Source of the DNA: Moorena sp. SIOASIH | GTDB taxonomy: Bacteria; Cyanobacteriota; Cyanobacteriia; Cyanobacteriales; Coleofasciculaceae | DNA: 64,000 nt | Assembly (NCBI RefSeq): GCF_010671925.1 | Contig: NZ_JAAHIH010000001.1 | Location: forward strand, 1,555,053 to 1,619,052 | Direction of reading: 5' to 3' | Part shown: positions 28,073-37,202 of the stretch, piece after piece | Position numbering within the stretch: position 1 is the first letter of the stretch | Layout of the letters: each line of letters starts with the position of its first letter | Notes under the pieces: model-generated | Database searches by the model: none | Told to the model about the DNA's origin: nothing | What the model saw: only the letters and a program-made list of their open reading frames with translations | Made by a program: the position numbers and the translations under genes

Positions 28073-28222
28073 CATCTTGGTGGAACGAGCATCTTGGTGG
28101 AACCGGCATCTTGGTGGAACCGGCATCTTGGTGGAACCGGCATCTTGGTGGAACCGGCATCTTGGTGGAACCGGCATCTTGGTGGAACCGGCATCTTGGT
28201 GGAACCGGCATCTTGCCGGTTA
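28070..28222. repeat. 18-bp tandem repeat GGCATCTTGGTGGAACC
   Basis: About eight near-perfect units, followed by a closing inverted GGCATCTTGCCGGTT. It belongs to the same family as other AGGCATCTTG elements, but here it is an amplified array. The rest of the gap contains the GTGCGTTACGGGGCGG hairpin element (28288-28372) and TTCAACC units (28372-28430). Confidence 0.85.
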
Positions 28223-28431
28223 TCAATATTCCCAGACGGACTATCCCAACCCTGGCGACGAGGCGAAAAATAAGGGCAAGTCCAAAGGTGGTGCGTTACG
28301 GGGCGGACTATCCCAACCCTGGCCACGAGGCGAAAAATAAGGACAAGTCCGCCCCTAACGCACCCTACGCACTTCAACCAGTTAACCTTCAACCTTCAAC
28401 CTTCAACCTTCAACCTTCAACCTTCAACCTC

Positions 28432-28458
28432 CAAAAAAAAACCCCCAATCGGGGGTAG
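28432..28458 (-). terminator. Rho-independent terminator of the ctaCDE operon
   Basis: On the minus strand, ACCCCCGATTGGGGGT forms a perfect short stem and is followed by a run of at least eight T. It lies about 40 bases after the ctaE stop codon, where an operon terminator is expected. Confidence 0.8.
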
Positions 28459-28494
28459 TGCATCAAAACTTTGTTAACCAAACTGTGGCGGAAA

Positions 28495-29121
28495 CTAATT
28501 AATCAAATACACGATTACAAACAGAACAATCCACACCACATCAACGAAGTGCCAGTAGAGTTCTGCAGCTTCTACACCAAAATGCTCTTCACTGGAGTAG
28601 TGCTTTGAATTTAGCGATCGCAATAATACTAACACAATTAACCCGAGTCCGCAAGTAACATGAAGACCATGGAAACCAGTTAAGGCAAAGAAAGAACTGG
28701 TAAATAAGTTAGTAGTCAGACCAAAGTCTACATGGGTGTACTCATAGACTTGTCCTCCTAAGAACATAGCACCCATCAGAGCAGTGATCCCAAACCAGAG
28801 TCGCAAACCAGAGACATCATTCTTTTTAATAGCACTCTGGCCCCGGTGCATGACGAAACTACTAGTAATCAGGATGATGGTGTTGATTGTTGGCACCAAT
28901 AACTCTAATTCTGTACCCTCTGGAGGCCAAGCTGGCATAGTCGCTTTATAAATTAAAAAAGCGGCAAACATTCCCAAGAAGGTCATACTATCAGCAGCCA
29001 GAAACACCACCAAACCAAACATCCGAAAATCCGGATGCTCCTCGTGATGTACCTCTGCCGCCTCAACCTCATGATGATAGTTGAGGCTAGTTTTAGACGG
29101 ATCAATCGTTGAGCCTTGCAT
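28495..29121 (-). CDS. ctaE: Cytochrome c oxidase subunit III
   Basis: 208 residues from ATG 29121, with an AAGGA ribosome binding site. It has five membrane helices after a polar, His-rich N-terminus (HHEVEAAEVHHEEHPDFR). Diagnostic segments are FGLVVFLAADSMTFLGMFAAF, FFALTGFHGLHVTCGLG and the C-terminal AAELYWHFVDVVWIVLF. It stabilises the aa3-type oxidase core in the thylakoid or cytoplasmic membrane. It is the third gene of ctaC-ctaD-ctaE, but 750 bases of repeats separate it from ctaD. A clear terminator follows. Confidence 0.96.
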   Translation of the reverse strand: MQGSTIDPSKTSLNYHHEVEAAEVHHEEHPDFRMFGLVVFLAADSMTFLGMFAAFLIYKATMPAWPPEGTELELLVPTINTIILITSSFVMHRGQSAIKKNDVSGLRLWFGITALMGAMFLGGQVYEYTHVDFGLTTNLFTSSFFALTGFHGLHVTCGLGLIVLVLLRSLNSKHYSSEEHFGVEAAELYWHFVDVVWIVLFVIVYLIN

Positions 29122-29139
29122 AAATTCCTTTAGAGTAAG

Positions 29140-29490
29140 TTAGCAGGTTGAAGGTTAAGAGGTTGTTCGCGTAGCGTGGCCGAAAGGCCAAGGTTAAGAG
29201 GTTGAAGGTTAAGAGGTTGTTCGCGTAGCGTGGCCAATAGGCCAAGGTTAACAGGTTGAAGGTTAACAGGTTGTTCGCGTAGCGTGGCCGAAAGGCCAAG
29301 GTTAGCAGGTTAGCAGGTTGTTCGCGTAGCGTGGCCGAAAGGCCAAGGTTAGCAGGTTGTTCGCGTAGCGTGGCCGAAAGGCCAAGGTTAGCAGGTTTAA
29401 GGTTAATCGGTTGTTCGCGTAGCGTGGCCAATAGGCCAAGGTTAATCGGTTGTTCGCGTAGCGTGGCCAATAGGCCAAGGTTAGCAGGTT
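29140..29490. repeat. Array of about nine TTCGCGTAGCGTGGCC hairpin units
   Basis: Each unit reads AGGTTGTTCGCGTAGCGTGGCC, a 4-base spacer, then GGCCAAGGTTA. The GGCC-N4-GGCC core is palindromic, and the spacer alternates between GAAA and AATA. It lies between ctaD and ctaE on the transcribed path of the operon, so the mRNA would carry nine hairpins in a row. Confidence 0.9.
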
Positions 29491-29564
29491 GGGACCATAA
29501 CCAGGCACCATTAACCAGCAACCAGCAACCAAATAACCTACCCGAAGGCAACGCCAAAGGCGAA

Positions 29565-29872
29565 CAACCAAACAACCTTCAACCTTCAACCTTCAACCAA
29601 ACAACCTTCAACCTTCAACCTTCAACCAAACAACCTTCAACCTTCAACCTTCAACCAAACAACCTTCAACCTTCAACCTTCAACCAAACAACCTTCAACC
29701 TTCAACCTTCAACCAAACAACCTTCAACCTTCAACCTTCAACCAAACAACCTTCAACCAAACAACCTTCAACCTTCAACCAAACAACCTTCAACCTTCAA
29801 CCAAACAACCTTCAACCAAACAACCTTCAACCTTCAACCAAACAACCTTCAACCTTCAACCTTCAACCCACA
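29565..29872. repeat. TTCAACC / AACAACCTTCAACC array
   Basis: Dozens of heptamers TTCAACC interleaved with AAACAACC run up to the last codons of ctaD. Together with the hairpin array beside it, it fills the whole ctaD-ctaE gap. No coding content is credible. Confidence 0.9.
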
Positions 29873-29873
29873 C

Positions 29874-31556
29874 TTACCCAACATCTCCTTTAACTTCAAC
29901 CAGCAACTCCTCGACCTGTTTATCGGTGTCAACACTATAACTGTCGATACCGTATTCGTAAGGACCGGACCACAAAATTGGTTCCTCGTCAAAGTTCTCA
30001 ATGGCAGGAGGAGAGGTCGTTTGCCACTCTAATGTCAGAGCTCTCCAAGGATTGCGACCAGCAATTGGACCACGGTTCAAACTCCAGAGGATATTAATCA
30101 CAAAGGGTATGGTAGAAACCGCTAGAAGATAGGAGCCAATGGTGCAGATCATGTTGAGGCTTTGAAACTGGGGGTCATACATAGCAACCCGACGGTTCAT
30201 ACCCAATAGACCAAGCTCATGCATCGGCAAAAAGGTCATGTTTAGACCAATGAAGGTCAACACAAAGTGAATGCGTCCTAAGGTTTCGTTGACCATTCGC
30301 CCGGTCATTTTGGGGAACCAGTGATAAACTGCGCCAAATAACCCGAGCACACTACCACCAAACAGAACGTAGTGGAAGTGAGCCACAATGAAATAAGTGT
30401 CATGGACATGGACATCAAAGGGAACGGAAGCGAGCATGACACCGCTGAGACCCCCAATCAAAAATGCCGAGATAAAGCCCATACCAAAGAGCATGGCACT
30501 ATTTAAGTTGATTTTTCCGCCCCAAATCGTTGCCACCCAGCTAAACACCTTAATCCCTGTTGGGACAGCAATCAGCATGGTGGCAGCCATAAAGAACATC
30601 CGCAACCAACCAGGAGTGCCACTAGTGAACATATGGTGCGCCCAGACAATTAGTCCTAGGAAACAAATCAACATACTGGAGTATGCGATCGCACGATAGC
30701 CAAAAATCGGCTTACGGGCATGTACCGGTAGGATTTCGGAGATTACCCCAAAGAACGGTAGCACCATGATGTACACCGCTGGGTGGGAGTAAAACCAGAA
30801 CATGTGCTGGTAGACAATTGGGTCTCCTCCCCCAGCCGGGTTAAAGAAATTGGTGCCAGCAATTAAATCAAAAGACAGGAAAATTAAGGCTGCTGCTAGG
30901 ACTGGAGTACCAATCAAAACTAGGATTGAGGTTCCTAACATTGCCCAGCAAAACAGAGGCATATCATGAATAGTCATGCTAGGTGTGCGCATCTTCACAA
31001 TAGTGGTGAAGAAGTTAAGCGCCCCTAGCACTGAGGAAGTCCCGATCACCAGGATGCTCAGAATCCAAATTTCTTCACCCACCTTAGAACTAATCAAGCT
31101 CAAAGGGGGGTAAGAGGTCCAACCGGCTTCGGGAGCACCTACAAAAAAACTACTCATTAACAGCAAACCCCCCACAGCATTCATCCAGAATGCCACCGCA
31201 TTCAGCTTGGGGAATGCCATATCTTTTGCCCCAATCATCAAGGGAATCAGATAGTTAGCAAAAGCAGCACCAGCCGGGATAATCCATAGGAACAACATAA
31301 TTGTTCCGTGCATGGTGAACACTCGGTTGTAGGTTAAAGGACTCAATAAATCCGGGTCTGGTGTTGCCAACTCAGTGCGAATTAATCCAGCTAATGCGCC
31401 ACCGATGAAATAGAACACAAATGAAGTGACCAGGTATTGAATCCCAATCACTTTATGGTCCGTATTGAACGTGAAGTAATCTTGCCAACGCCGCTCATGT
31501 TCTTCAACATGACCAGCATGCTTGACAGATTCCGGTTTTTCTACTTGCGTCGTCAT
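29874..31556 (-). CDS. ctaD: Cytochrome c oxidase subunit I
   Basis: 560 residues, the catalytic heme a-heme a3/CuB subunit, with twelve membrane helices. Visible signatures: MHGTIMLFLWIIPAG with a heme ligand His in helix II, WFYSHPAVYIMVLP with the CuB His and the cross-linked Tyr, the two-His HMFTSG region, and HDTYFIVAHFHYVLFGG with the heme a3 and heme a ligands. It reduces O2 to water with electrons from cytochrome c or plastocyanin and pumps protons. The operon order ctaC-ctaD-ctaE is normal for cyanobacteria. The C-terminus (EVKGDVG) ends exactly where the repeat array starts. Confidence 0.98.
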   Translation of the reverse strand: MTTQVEKPESVKHAGHVEEHERRWQDYFTFNTDHKVIGIQYLVTSFVFYFIGGALAGLIRTELATPDPDLLSPLTYNRVFTMHGTIMLFLWIIPAGAAFANYLIPLMIGAKDMAFPKLNAVAFWMNAVGGLLLMSSFFVGAPEAGWTSYPPLSLISSKVGEEIWILSILVIGTSSVLGALNFFTTIVKMRTPSMTIHDMPLFCWAMLGTSILVLIGTPVLAAALIFLSFDLIAGTNFFNPAGGGDPIVYQHMFWFYSHPAVYIMVLPFFGVISEILPVHARKPIFGYRAIAYSSMLICFLGLIVWAHHMFTSGTPGWLRMFFMAATMLIAVPTGIKVFSWVATIWGGKINLNSAMLFGMGFISAFLIGGLSGVMLASVPFDVHVHDTYFIVAHFHYVLFGGSVLGLFGAVYHWFPKMTGRMVNETLGRIHFVLTFIGLNMTFLPMHELGLLGMNRRVAMYDPQFQSLNMICTIGSYLLAVSTIPFVINILWSLNRGPIAGRNPWRALTLEWQTTSPPAIENFDEEPILWSGPYEYGIDSYSVDTDKQVEELLVEVKGDVG

Positions 31557-31814
31557 GGGATAGTATCAACTAAAAGGATAGGCAACAGCCAAAATTAAGA
31601 ATTTAGAATTTAGAATTTAGAATGGATATGGATAATTAATAATTTAGAATGGATAATTAATAATTTAGAATGGATAATGGATAATGCTACCTTCGCGCAT
31701 TCTTCATTCTAAATTATAAATTTTCTTGAATTTCCTCATTCTCAATTCTTCATTCTCAATTCTTCATTCTCAATTCTTCATTCTTAATTCTTAATTCTTA
31801 ATTCTAATATCAAC
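31557..31814. repeat. GAATTTAGAAT and CAATTCTTCATTCT arrays between ctaC and ctaD
   Basis: The 258-base gap is almost wholly made of AT-rich octamer-like repeats (about 31595-31806) of the same kind as at 3361 and 59340. They reach to within about 10 bases of the ctaC stop codon. Confidence 0.85.
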
Positions 31815-32828
31815 TTATTTGATAATTTCAGGATGATGGTGAGAGTGGTCTAGGTGTTGGAGAGTTTGGGAATCAATACCCATTTCAGAAGCATAGGGAG
31901 CCAAGAACTCACCCTCTGACATGGTAGTAGGGTTGACAGCCACCGCTTTTTCCATGGTGTCTGCACTAGCGAATTGATTTTCCTGAACCCAGGCTTGATA
32001 CTCTTCCGGTGTTTCAACGATTAACCGGGTTTTCATTCCTCCATGGTAGGACCCGCAGAGTTCAGCACAGATGATCGGGTAATCACCCACTCTAGTCGCT
32101 GTAAATCCTAGTTGACTAGTCCGACCTGGGATAGCATCTTGCTTAATCCGAAACTCTGGCAACCAGAAGGCGTGGATCACATCGTTAGCTTCGATATTCA
32201 GCTTAACCGGTTGTCCAACTGGGACATGCATTTCCCCAGACATAACACCGGTTTCAGGGTAGGTGAAAATCCAGGCATACTGCATACCGGCCACATTAAC
32301 CTCTAGGGGTTGACCTTGGCCTTCTTGTCCTGGAGGCGCTCCAATACCTAGGGCAACTGTGCCTTGACCCGGAGCCATAGCAATCAGACTTTCATTCCCC
32401 TGTTGCCCAGATGGTGAGATCTCATGATTGTGGGCAATTTCCTGCTGATGGTGGTCATGAGAAGCCATCGGATCCAGACCTCCCATAGCGTTGTAGACCT
32501 CAAAGCTATAGACAGCTAGGACAAAAACAATCACTGTAGGGATTGCGGTCCAAAGCATCTCTAGGGGGATATTGCCATGGGTCGATGGCCCATCGGTTTG
32601 GTCATTTTTTTGTCTACGAAATTTGATGACTATTAGGATAAGTGCCCCTTGGATGAGGAGAAATAGACCAGTGGAAATGGTCATCATCAGGTTGAACAGA
32701 CCATCTACATCACCGGCTTCTGAGGAGGCGGCTACTGGCAAAAGTCCATGATTCTGACCGTACCAGAGACTAATCAGGGTAATGATAATGCCAGCAATAA
32801 GCGTTGAAATTTGGCTTGGAATGTTCAC
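31815..32828 (-). CDS. ctaC: Cytochrome c oxidase subunit II
   Basis: 337 residues, starting at GTG 32828 (reads VNIPSQIS). Two N-terminal membrane helices are followed by a periplasmic or lumenal cupredoxin domain. The CuA site is intact: H in NDVIHAFWLPEF, then CAELCGSYHGGM (about residues 254-265) with both Cys, His and Met. It accepts electrons from soluble carriers and passes them to CtaD. A His/Gly/Gln-rich insert at about 120-175 (HDHHQQEIAHNHE) separates the helices from the cupredoxin fold. It is the first gene of the operon and divergent from ctaA; the shared 610-base gap probably holds both promoters. Confidence 0.97.
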   Translation of the reverse strand: MNIPSQISTLIAGIIITLISLWYGQNHGLLPVAASSEAGDVDGLFNLMMTISTGLFLLIQGALILIVIKFRRQKNDQTDGPSTHGNIPLEMLWTAIPTVIVFVLAVYSFEVYNAMGGLDPMASHDHHQQEIAHNHEISPSGQQGNESLIAMAPGQGTVALGIGAPPGQEGQGQPLEVNVAGMQYAWIFTYPETGVMSGEMHVPVGQPVKLNIEANDVIHAFWLPEFRIKQDAIPGRTSQLGFTATRVGDYPIICAELCGSYHGGMKTRLIVETPEEYQAWVQENQFASADTMEKAVAVNPTTMSEGEFLAPYASEMGIDSQTLQHLDHSHHHPEIIK

Positions 32829-33440
32829 GAGGTTAGGGTTGAATACTTATATCAACAAAACTAACAGGGATTATCAAGGCAGGCGAGGCACCAACAGACT
32901 TAGTGTCCTAAAATGTCAGGGCATGGCTATATTTTTCAGGAAAATCAGCCTTCTGGTGACCTACTCCCCCCATAGTGCCCATATTAGACACAACAGAGGC
33001 AACAATTCTGATGCTCTGCTAGCAGTGAGGGGCGTGAGTAGAGGATATAGAGCTAGCTTGCCTTGCTCTAATAACTACGGTAAAGCAGCTAAACAATTGA
33101 TTGGGTCACACCTTGAGATTTTTAGACTTTTTTTTAGAATCACTAGCACAGCACCGAGAAAATTTTCAGAAAACTTAAGATTTTATTCAATAAAACTTAA
33201 CATAGCTAAAAAAAATATAAAAAAGTAAATCAATAGTAAATCATGGAGTCCAAGTAACTGTGACCCTTTAGGGCAGGGGAATAGCAATCTGAAAAATCTC
33301 TAAAGCTTCAGAAATTAAGGAAAAGGCTGGTTACAGTGGTATAGGAATAGAGATGATCTTTGAGATTGGCAATCTTCTACCAACGAAAATGAGCCACTAC
33401 TCAGGATTTGATTAACTTAGTTTGCATTTTCCTATTGCAG
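32829..33440. promoter_or_regulatory. Divergent ctaC / ctaA intergenic region
   Basis: 612 bases without a supportable gene and, unusually for this window, without repeat arrays. The part nearest ctaA is AT-rich (about 33120-33240). Both operons encode one complex and its heme pathway, so control regions for both are expected here. I cannot assign exact -10/-35 boxes. Confidence 0.45.
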
Positions 33441-34400
33441 ATGGCTATAGCTCAATCGGCTCTTGATCAGAATCAGAATGATGTAACCTCCAACAACCTG
33501 ACCCAGCCTCAGGCCAGGATTCGGAGCTTGGTGTGGAAAATTGCGATCGCTACCCTGCTGTTGATGGCAGTAGGCAGTGCCACCAGGGTGATGAATGCTG
33601 GTCTGGCTTGCCCAGACTGGCCTTTATGCTATGGTCAGCTCGTGCCAAGCCAGCAGATGAATTTGCAAGTATTTTTAGAGTGGTTTCACCGCCTTGATGC
33701 TGCCTTGATTGGTATTAGTGCGATCGCTCTGGCGAGCTTATCTTGGTGGTATCGGCGGGATTTACCCAACTGGCTGCCCTGGATATCCACATTTGCTCTA
33801 GGGCTAATTATTTTCCAAGGAGTCCTCGGCGGACTGACGGTTACAGAACTGCTCCGGTTTGATATCGTCACTGCTCATCTAGGAACAGCACTGCTATTTT
33901 TCTCAACTCTAATCGTGATTGGTACACTGCTGACCCCCTATCAAGGAACAGGTTCAGTTGGGAAGTTACCTTGGCTGAGCTTAAGCGCAGTGATTTTTGT
34001 TTATCTACAAAGTCTATTAGGTGGACTAGTCGCTTCCCGCTGGGCAGTGCATCAGTGTTTTGGCGCATCTGAGCTGTGTACCGTGATGAATAGCCATATT
34101 GCTGGTGTGGTGCCAGCGACCGTAGCAACAGTTGCGGTGGTGGTGATAGCATCCCGGACACCGGCCCTACATCCAGTACTGCGACAGTTAGCTAATCTAG
34201 CTGCTAGCTTGGTAGTTTTACAGATACTCCTCGGTGTTGCTACCTTCCGGTTAAGGCTACAAGTGGAACTACTAACTATCTGCCATCAAGCAGTGGGAGC
34301 AGCGTTATTAGGAGTACTGGTAGGGTTTACAGTCTTCGCCTTACGTGACCGCGCAAGTGTGGAGTGTCAACGACAGTGTCAAGTATCAGAGAACGTATGA
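33441..34400 (+). CDS. ctaA: Heme A synthase (Cox15/CtaA)
   Basis: 319 residues from ATG 33441; an upstream TTG at 33408 is less likely. It has eight helices in two four-helix halves. MAVGSATRVMNAGLACPDWPLCYGQL is the classic Cox15 N-terminal signature, and EWFHRLDA carries the first conserved His. HLGTALLFF, CFGASELCTVMNSHIAG and ICHQAVGAALLG follow with further heme-ligand histidines. It oxidises the C8 methyl of heme O to give heme A for CtaD. Together with ctaB, 417 bases downstream, it supplies the cofactor for the divergent ctaCDE operon. Confidence 0.96.
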   Translation: MAIAQSALDQNQNDVTSNNLTQPQARIRSLVWKIAIATLLLMAVGSATRVMNAGLACPDWPLCYGQLVPSQQMNLQVFLEWFHRLDAALIGISAIALASLSWWYRRDLPNWLPWISTFALGLIIFQGVLGGLTVTELLRFDIVTAHLGTALLFFSTLIVIGTLLTPYQGTGSVGKLPWLSLSAVIFVYLQSLLGGLVASRWAVHQCFGASELCTVMNSHIAGVVPATVATVAVVVIASRTPALHPVLRQLANLAASLVVLQILLGVATFRLRLQVELLTICHQAVGAALLGVLVGFTVFALRDRASVECQRQCQVSENV

Positions 34401-34817
34401 ATTATGAAGGATTAAGTGTGACGTATCCAGTGTGATAGCTGGCAAGTAAACTATCAAGTCCGGTTTTATAAGTTGTAGATCAGCTAAATAGAATCGGACG
34501 ATTGAGCCCCTAGGGGAACCCATCTTGAAACTATGATCCGGGAACCGTTATCTACTTGTTGGTCTACTTGTTTTTACTAAAAATACTATAGGTGCGCTTT
34601 CCGTTGGCGAATTAAATTCGCCACGGGTCGCACCTCTGAAAAGGATCAGACCATAAGAAGTATACCATGAATTGGTGACTCAGCAATCCCTATGTTGTTA
34701 TCCTTCAAACTTCACCCTTGATCCTTAATCCTTGATGCTTCCTCCTACCCTAAGGGAACCCTAAGGACGAACATCCTTAACACTTGAGACTTTTTAGAGA
34801 AGGAATTGGTGAATTGA
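34401..34817. repeat. Gap with a 46-base palindrome (34590-34635)
   Basis: AGGTGCG at 34590 pairs with CGCACCT ending at 34635; inside this, TGGCGAATT pairs with AATTCGCCA around a single base. The result is a strong cruciform or RNA hairpin between ctaA and ctaB. The rest of the gap shows no gene. Confidence 0.65.
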
Positions 34818-35816
34818 ATGCTTGGGACTAGTTTAACCCGTCAACATGAAAACATAAGAGAGGTTATTCAAAGTTACTATCAACTAACAAAGCCTCGAAT
34901 CATTCCACTACTATTAATTACGACAGCGGCAGGGATGTGGTTGGCATCCGATGGACAAGTCGATCCTATATTATTGCTAGTTACCCTGGTCGGTGGGACT
35001 TTGGCCGCAGCATCTGCCCAAGTGCTTAACTGCATCTATGACCGTGATATCGACTATGAAATGTTGCGCACTCGCCACCGTCCCATTCCCTCTGGGAAAG
35101 TGCAGCCTCGTGATGCTTTGCTGTTTGCGATCGCATTAGCAATACTGTCGTTCACCCTGCTAACAGTCTTCGCTAACCTCCTTAGTGCCTTGCTAGCGCT
35201 ATCTGGCATTATCTTCTATATGGCCATATACACTCATATCCTCAAGCGCCACACTGCCCAAAACATCGTCATTGGTGGTGCAGCAGGAGCAATTCCAGCA
35301 CTAGTGGGTTGGGCTGCGGTGACAGGAGAATTGAGTTGGGCCGCTTGGTTACTATTTATAATCGTCTTCTTGTGGACACCACCTCACTTCTGGGCCTTGG
35401 CCTTAATGATTCACGAGGATTACGCCAAAGTTGGGATCCCGATGTTACCGGTAGTAGCCGGTGAAGAAGTTACTGTTCGTCAAATCTGGTATTACACCTT
35501 ATTAGTCGTCCCTACTTCCCTATTGTTAATCTATCCCTTAGGAGAATCGGGGGTGGTTTATGGAATAGTTGCTATTCTTTTGGGCAGTATTTTTATCAAA
35601 AAAGCATGGTTGCTGCTTAAGGAACCTACAGATAATCAACTTGCCCGGTCTATGTTTAAGTACTCAATTCTCTATATGATGTTATTGTGTACTGGTATCG
35701 TAGTAGATAGCTTACCGATGACCAGGGAAATTACTGCAACTGTGGCAGAGAATTCCCAAGTTTTGATTCAAGCAATTTCTACAGTATTGGAGCAGGTAAG
35801 TATTAACTTAGTTTAG
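34818..35816 (+). CDS. ctaB: Protoheme IX farnesyltransferase (heme O synthase)
   Basis: 332 residues; ATG 34818 follows an AGAAGGAATT ribosome binding site. It is a UbiA-superfamily prenyltransferase: [23 protein letters not shown] (from N71) holds the first Asp-rich prenyl-diphosphate site, and [28 protein letters not shown] the second conserved block. There are about nine helices. It adds a farnesyl group to protoheme, making heme O, the substrate of CtaA. The C-terminal 30 residues are a non-family tail. Confidence 0.97.
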   Translation: MLGTSLTRQHENIREVIQSYYQLTKPRIIPLLLITTAAGMWLASDGQVDPILLLVTLVGGTLAAASAQVLNCIYDRDIDYEMLRTRHRPIPSGKVQPRDALLFAIALAILSFTLLTVFANLLSALLALSGIIFYMAIYTHILKRHTAQNIVIGGAAGAIPALVGWAAVTGELSWAAWLLFIIVFLWTPPHFWALALMIHEDYAKVGIPMLPVVAGEEVTVRQIWYYTLLVVPTSLLLIYPLGESGVVYGIVAILLGSIFIKKAWLLLKEPTDNQLARSMFKYSILYMMLLCTGIVVDSLPMTREITATVAENSQVLIQAISTVLEQVSINLV

Positions 35817-35862
35817 GGTGTTTGCTGGTAAGCGATCAGCGATCAGCTATCAGCTATCAGCA

Positions 35863-35912
35863 AATAGGGTTGGTGAATTCGCTCACAGGTGTAGCAATTC
35901 GCCAACCCTATT
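35863..35912. repeat. Inverted repeat AATAGGGTTGG...CCAACCCTATT
   Basis: An 18-base arm pairs with its complement across a loop of about 14 bases, shortly after ctaB. Part of the right arm (ATTCGCCAACCCTATTG) recurs near 43307. It could act as a terminator-like hairpin but lacks a T tract. GATCAGC repeats precede it (35832-35860). Confidence 0.6.
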
Positions 35913-36000
35913 GATATTTATATAGCGGTTTTTATTCTAATGAGGTACACAGGATTTTTACCATCTTACCTCTTACCTCTTCTGACTTGACTGCTCCGAA

Positions 36001-36225
36001 GCTGGTTGACTGACAAAACTTATTGGAAAGCATACTCGTAGGTTTTTACCTGAAATTCCAGTCGATAGTACCTTTTCTGATGTTGTTTGCGGGAGGCCAT
36101 GGCTGGGTCAGGGTCGTAATTAGAGGTGAAACGTACCCGATGAATAAGTTGACTGCCATTGGCTTTGGCAAATTTGACCCACTCCCAACCCGTAAAGTAG
36201 CTGTTGCCTCGTGGCTCTGAAGAAG
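36001..36225 (-). mobile_element. Terminal fragment of an IS (same family as 38674-39871)
   Basis: CTGGTTGACTGACAAAAC at 36002 equals the inverted-repeat end of the full element. The next 200 or so bases match the transposase 3' end region at 38692-38900, with many changes. Only this end is present, so it is a solo remnant. It lies in the same orientation as the larger copy, on the other side of the sulfotransferase/MATE pair. Confidence 0.7.
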
Positions 36226-36340
36226 GGGGGTTATATTGAAACTTTTTCTGATAAACATCAGGTGCGAAGGCGAATAGACCAAGATGGAATAAGTGGATAA
36301 GGTATGTGTTTATAAATTTATTCTCTTTGCTACAGAAGCG

Positions 36341-37195
36341 CTAATACACAATAAAACCACCGTTTTTCACCCAGGCTGCACATTCAGGTTCTAATTTTGC
36401 AGCCAGGAGTTTTTCATATCTATCGATTTGTTCAGGGAATAGTATGCCTTTCCAGCGACCGTTTACCCCTTTATTAATGAAAGTTTTTGGCTTGAAGAGA
36501 TTAGGTGGTTGGAATTTCTCCCAATTTGCTTTCATATACGCCAAAGAAGATTTGTCTAATACTAGCTGTTTGATTTCAGGGGTTAAATCTGCACCTATGA
36601 AGCTAGCGATCTTGTCTACCACTTCAGACTTGTGGTTTATGATTGTGTCGTAGTGGAGTAACATGAGATTGGGAAGATGCTTAAATTGCCACCAGCTATG
36701 GATATGCTCCAAGAGAGGATACAAGCAAGGTTCACCTGTTTCTAACCACTCATCCCAAAATTTAGTAAAGTCTTTAGGAAAATTTTTTATTTCATCCAAG
36801 TAGGAGTTGATGTGGTTGTATAACGAAAGCCCAATGTCTCTACCGTCCCTAGCTAAGTAAATATATTTCCATTCCCGATTATAGGGTAGTGCCTCGAAAG
36901 GTAGATGAGTTTTGAGGATTCTTCGATCTGGTAGTGCTTCTATTTTCTCTAAACTAACTTTGATTGGTGCAAAAAGTGTTTCTACCCAGGGACTGAAAAG
37001 GTGTATCGATTCAAAGTTATCACTGCCATGAACGATTAAATTGATTATCTGTTGAGTTAATGTTGTCCCTGTTTTATAGGCAGAGGCAACAATAATGTCT
37101 GTGGGACGGTAGCTAATATCATGCCAAATTTGAGAATCTCTAGTTTGATCTTTAATGATTATTCTTGGAGCTTGATTTTCTAGCATAGGACTCAT
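36341..37195 (-). CDS. PAPS-dependent sulfotransferase
   Basis: 284 residues from ATG 37195 (ATG 37186 also possible). The family motifs are in order: the 5'-phosphosulfate loop SAYKTGTTLT (38-47), the catalytic His in KTHLP (H97), the 3'-phosphate motif YLARDGRD...SLYNH (113-128), and near the C-terminus FINKGVNGRWKG, the RKGxxGDWK equivalent. It transfers sulfonate from PAPS to an alcohol or amine acceptor in the cytosol. Eight bases separate it from the MATE gene upstream on the same strand, so they are one operon. The pairing suggests modification and export of a small metabolite, which is inference. Confidence 0.9.
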   Translation of the reverse strand: MSPMLENQAPRIIIKDQTRDSQIWHDISYRPTDIIVASAYKTGTTLTQQIINLIVHGSDNFESIHLFSPWVETLFAPIKVSLEKIEALPDRRILKTHLPFEALPYNREWKYIYLARDGRDIGLSLYNHINSYLDEIKNFPKDFTKFWDEWLETGEPCLYPLLEHIHSWWQFKHLPNLMLLHYDTIINHKSEVVDKIASFIGADLTPEIKQLVLDKSSLAYMKANWEKFQPPNLFKPKTFINKGVNGRWKGILFPEQIDRYEKLLAAKLEPECAAWVKNGGFIVY

Positions 37196-37202
37196 CTTTT
37201 TT

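Noticed and set aside
28070..28222. Possible CRISPR array
   Set aside because: Units are directly contiguous with no unique spacers, and no cas gene is nearby.
28077..28340. Plus-strand frame of repeated GILVEPASWWNRHL
   Set aside because: Translation of the 18-bp tandem array; periodicity explains the open frame.
29331..30032. Long plus-strand frame through the ctaD-ctaE gap rich in NLQPSTF repeats
   Set aside because: It only translates the TTCAACC array and then runs antisense to ctaD; it has no start signal and no domain.
32782..33228. 148-codon plus-strand frame in the ctaC-ctaA gap
   Set aside because: It begins inside ctaC on the opposite strand, has no domain and has poor codon character; the gap is more likely regulatory.
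36023..36282. Small frames on both strands before the sulfotransferase gene
   Set aside because: The region matches the IS 3' end and is a remnant.
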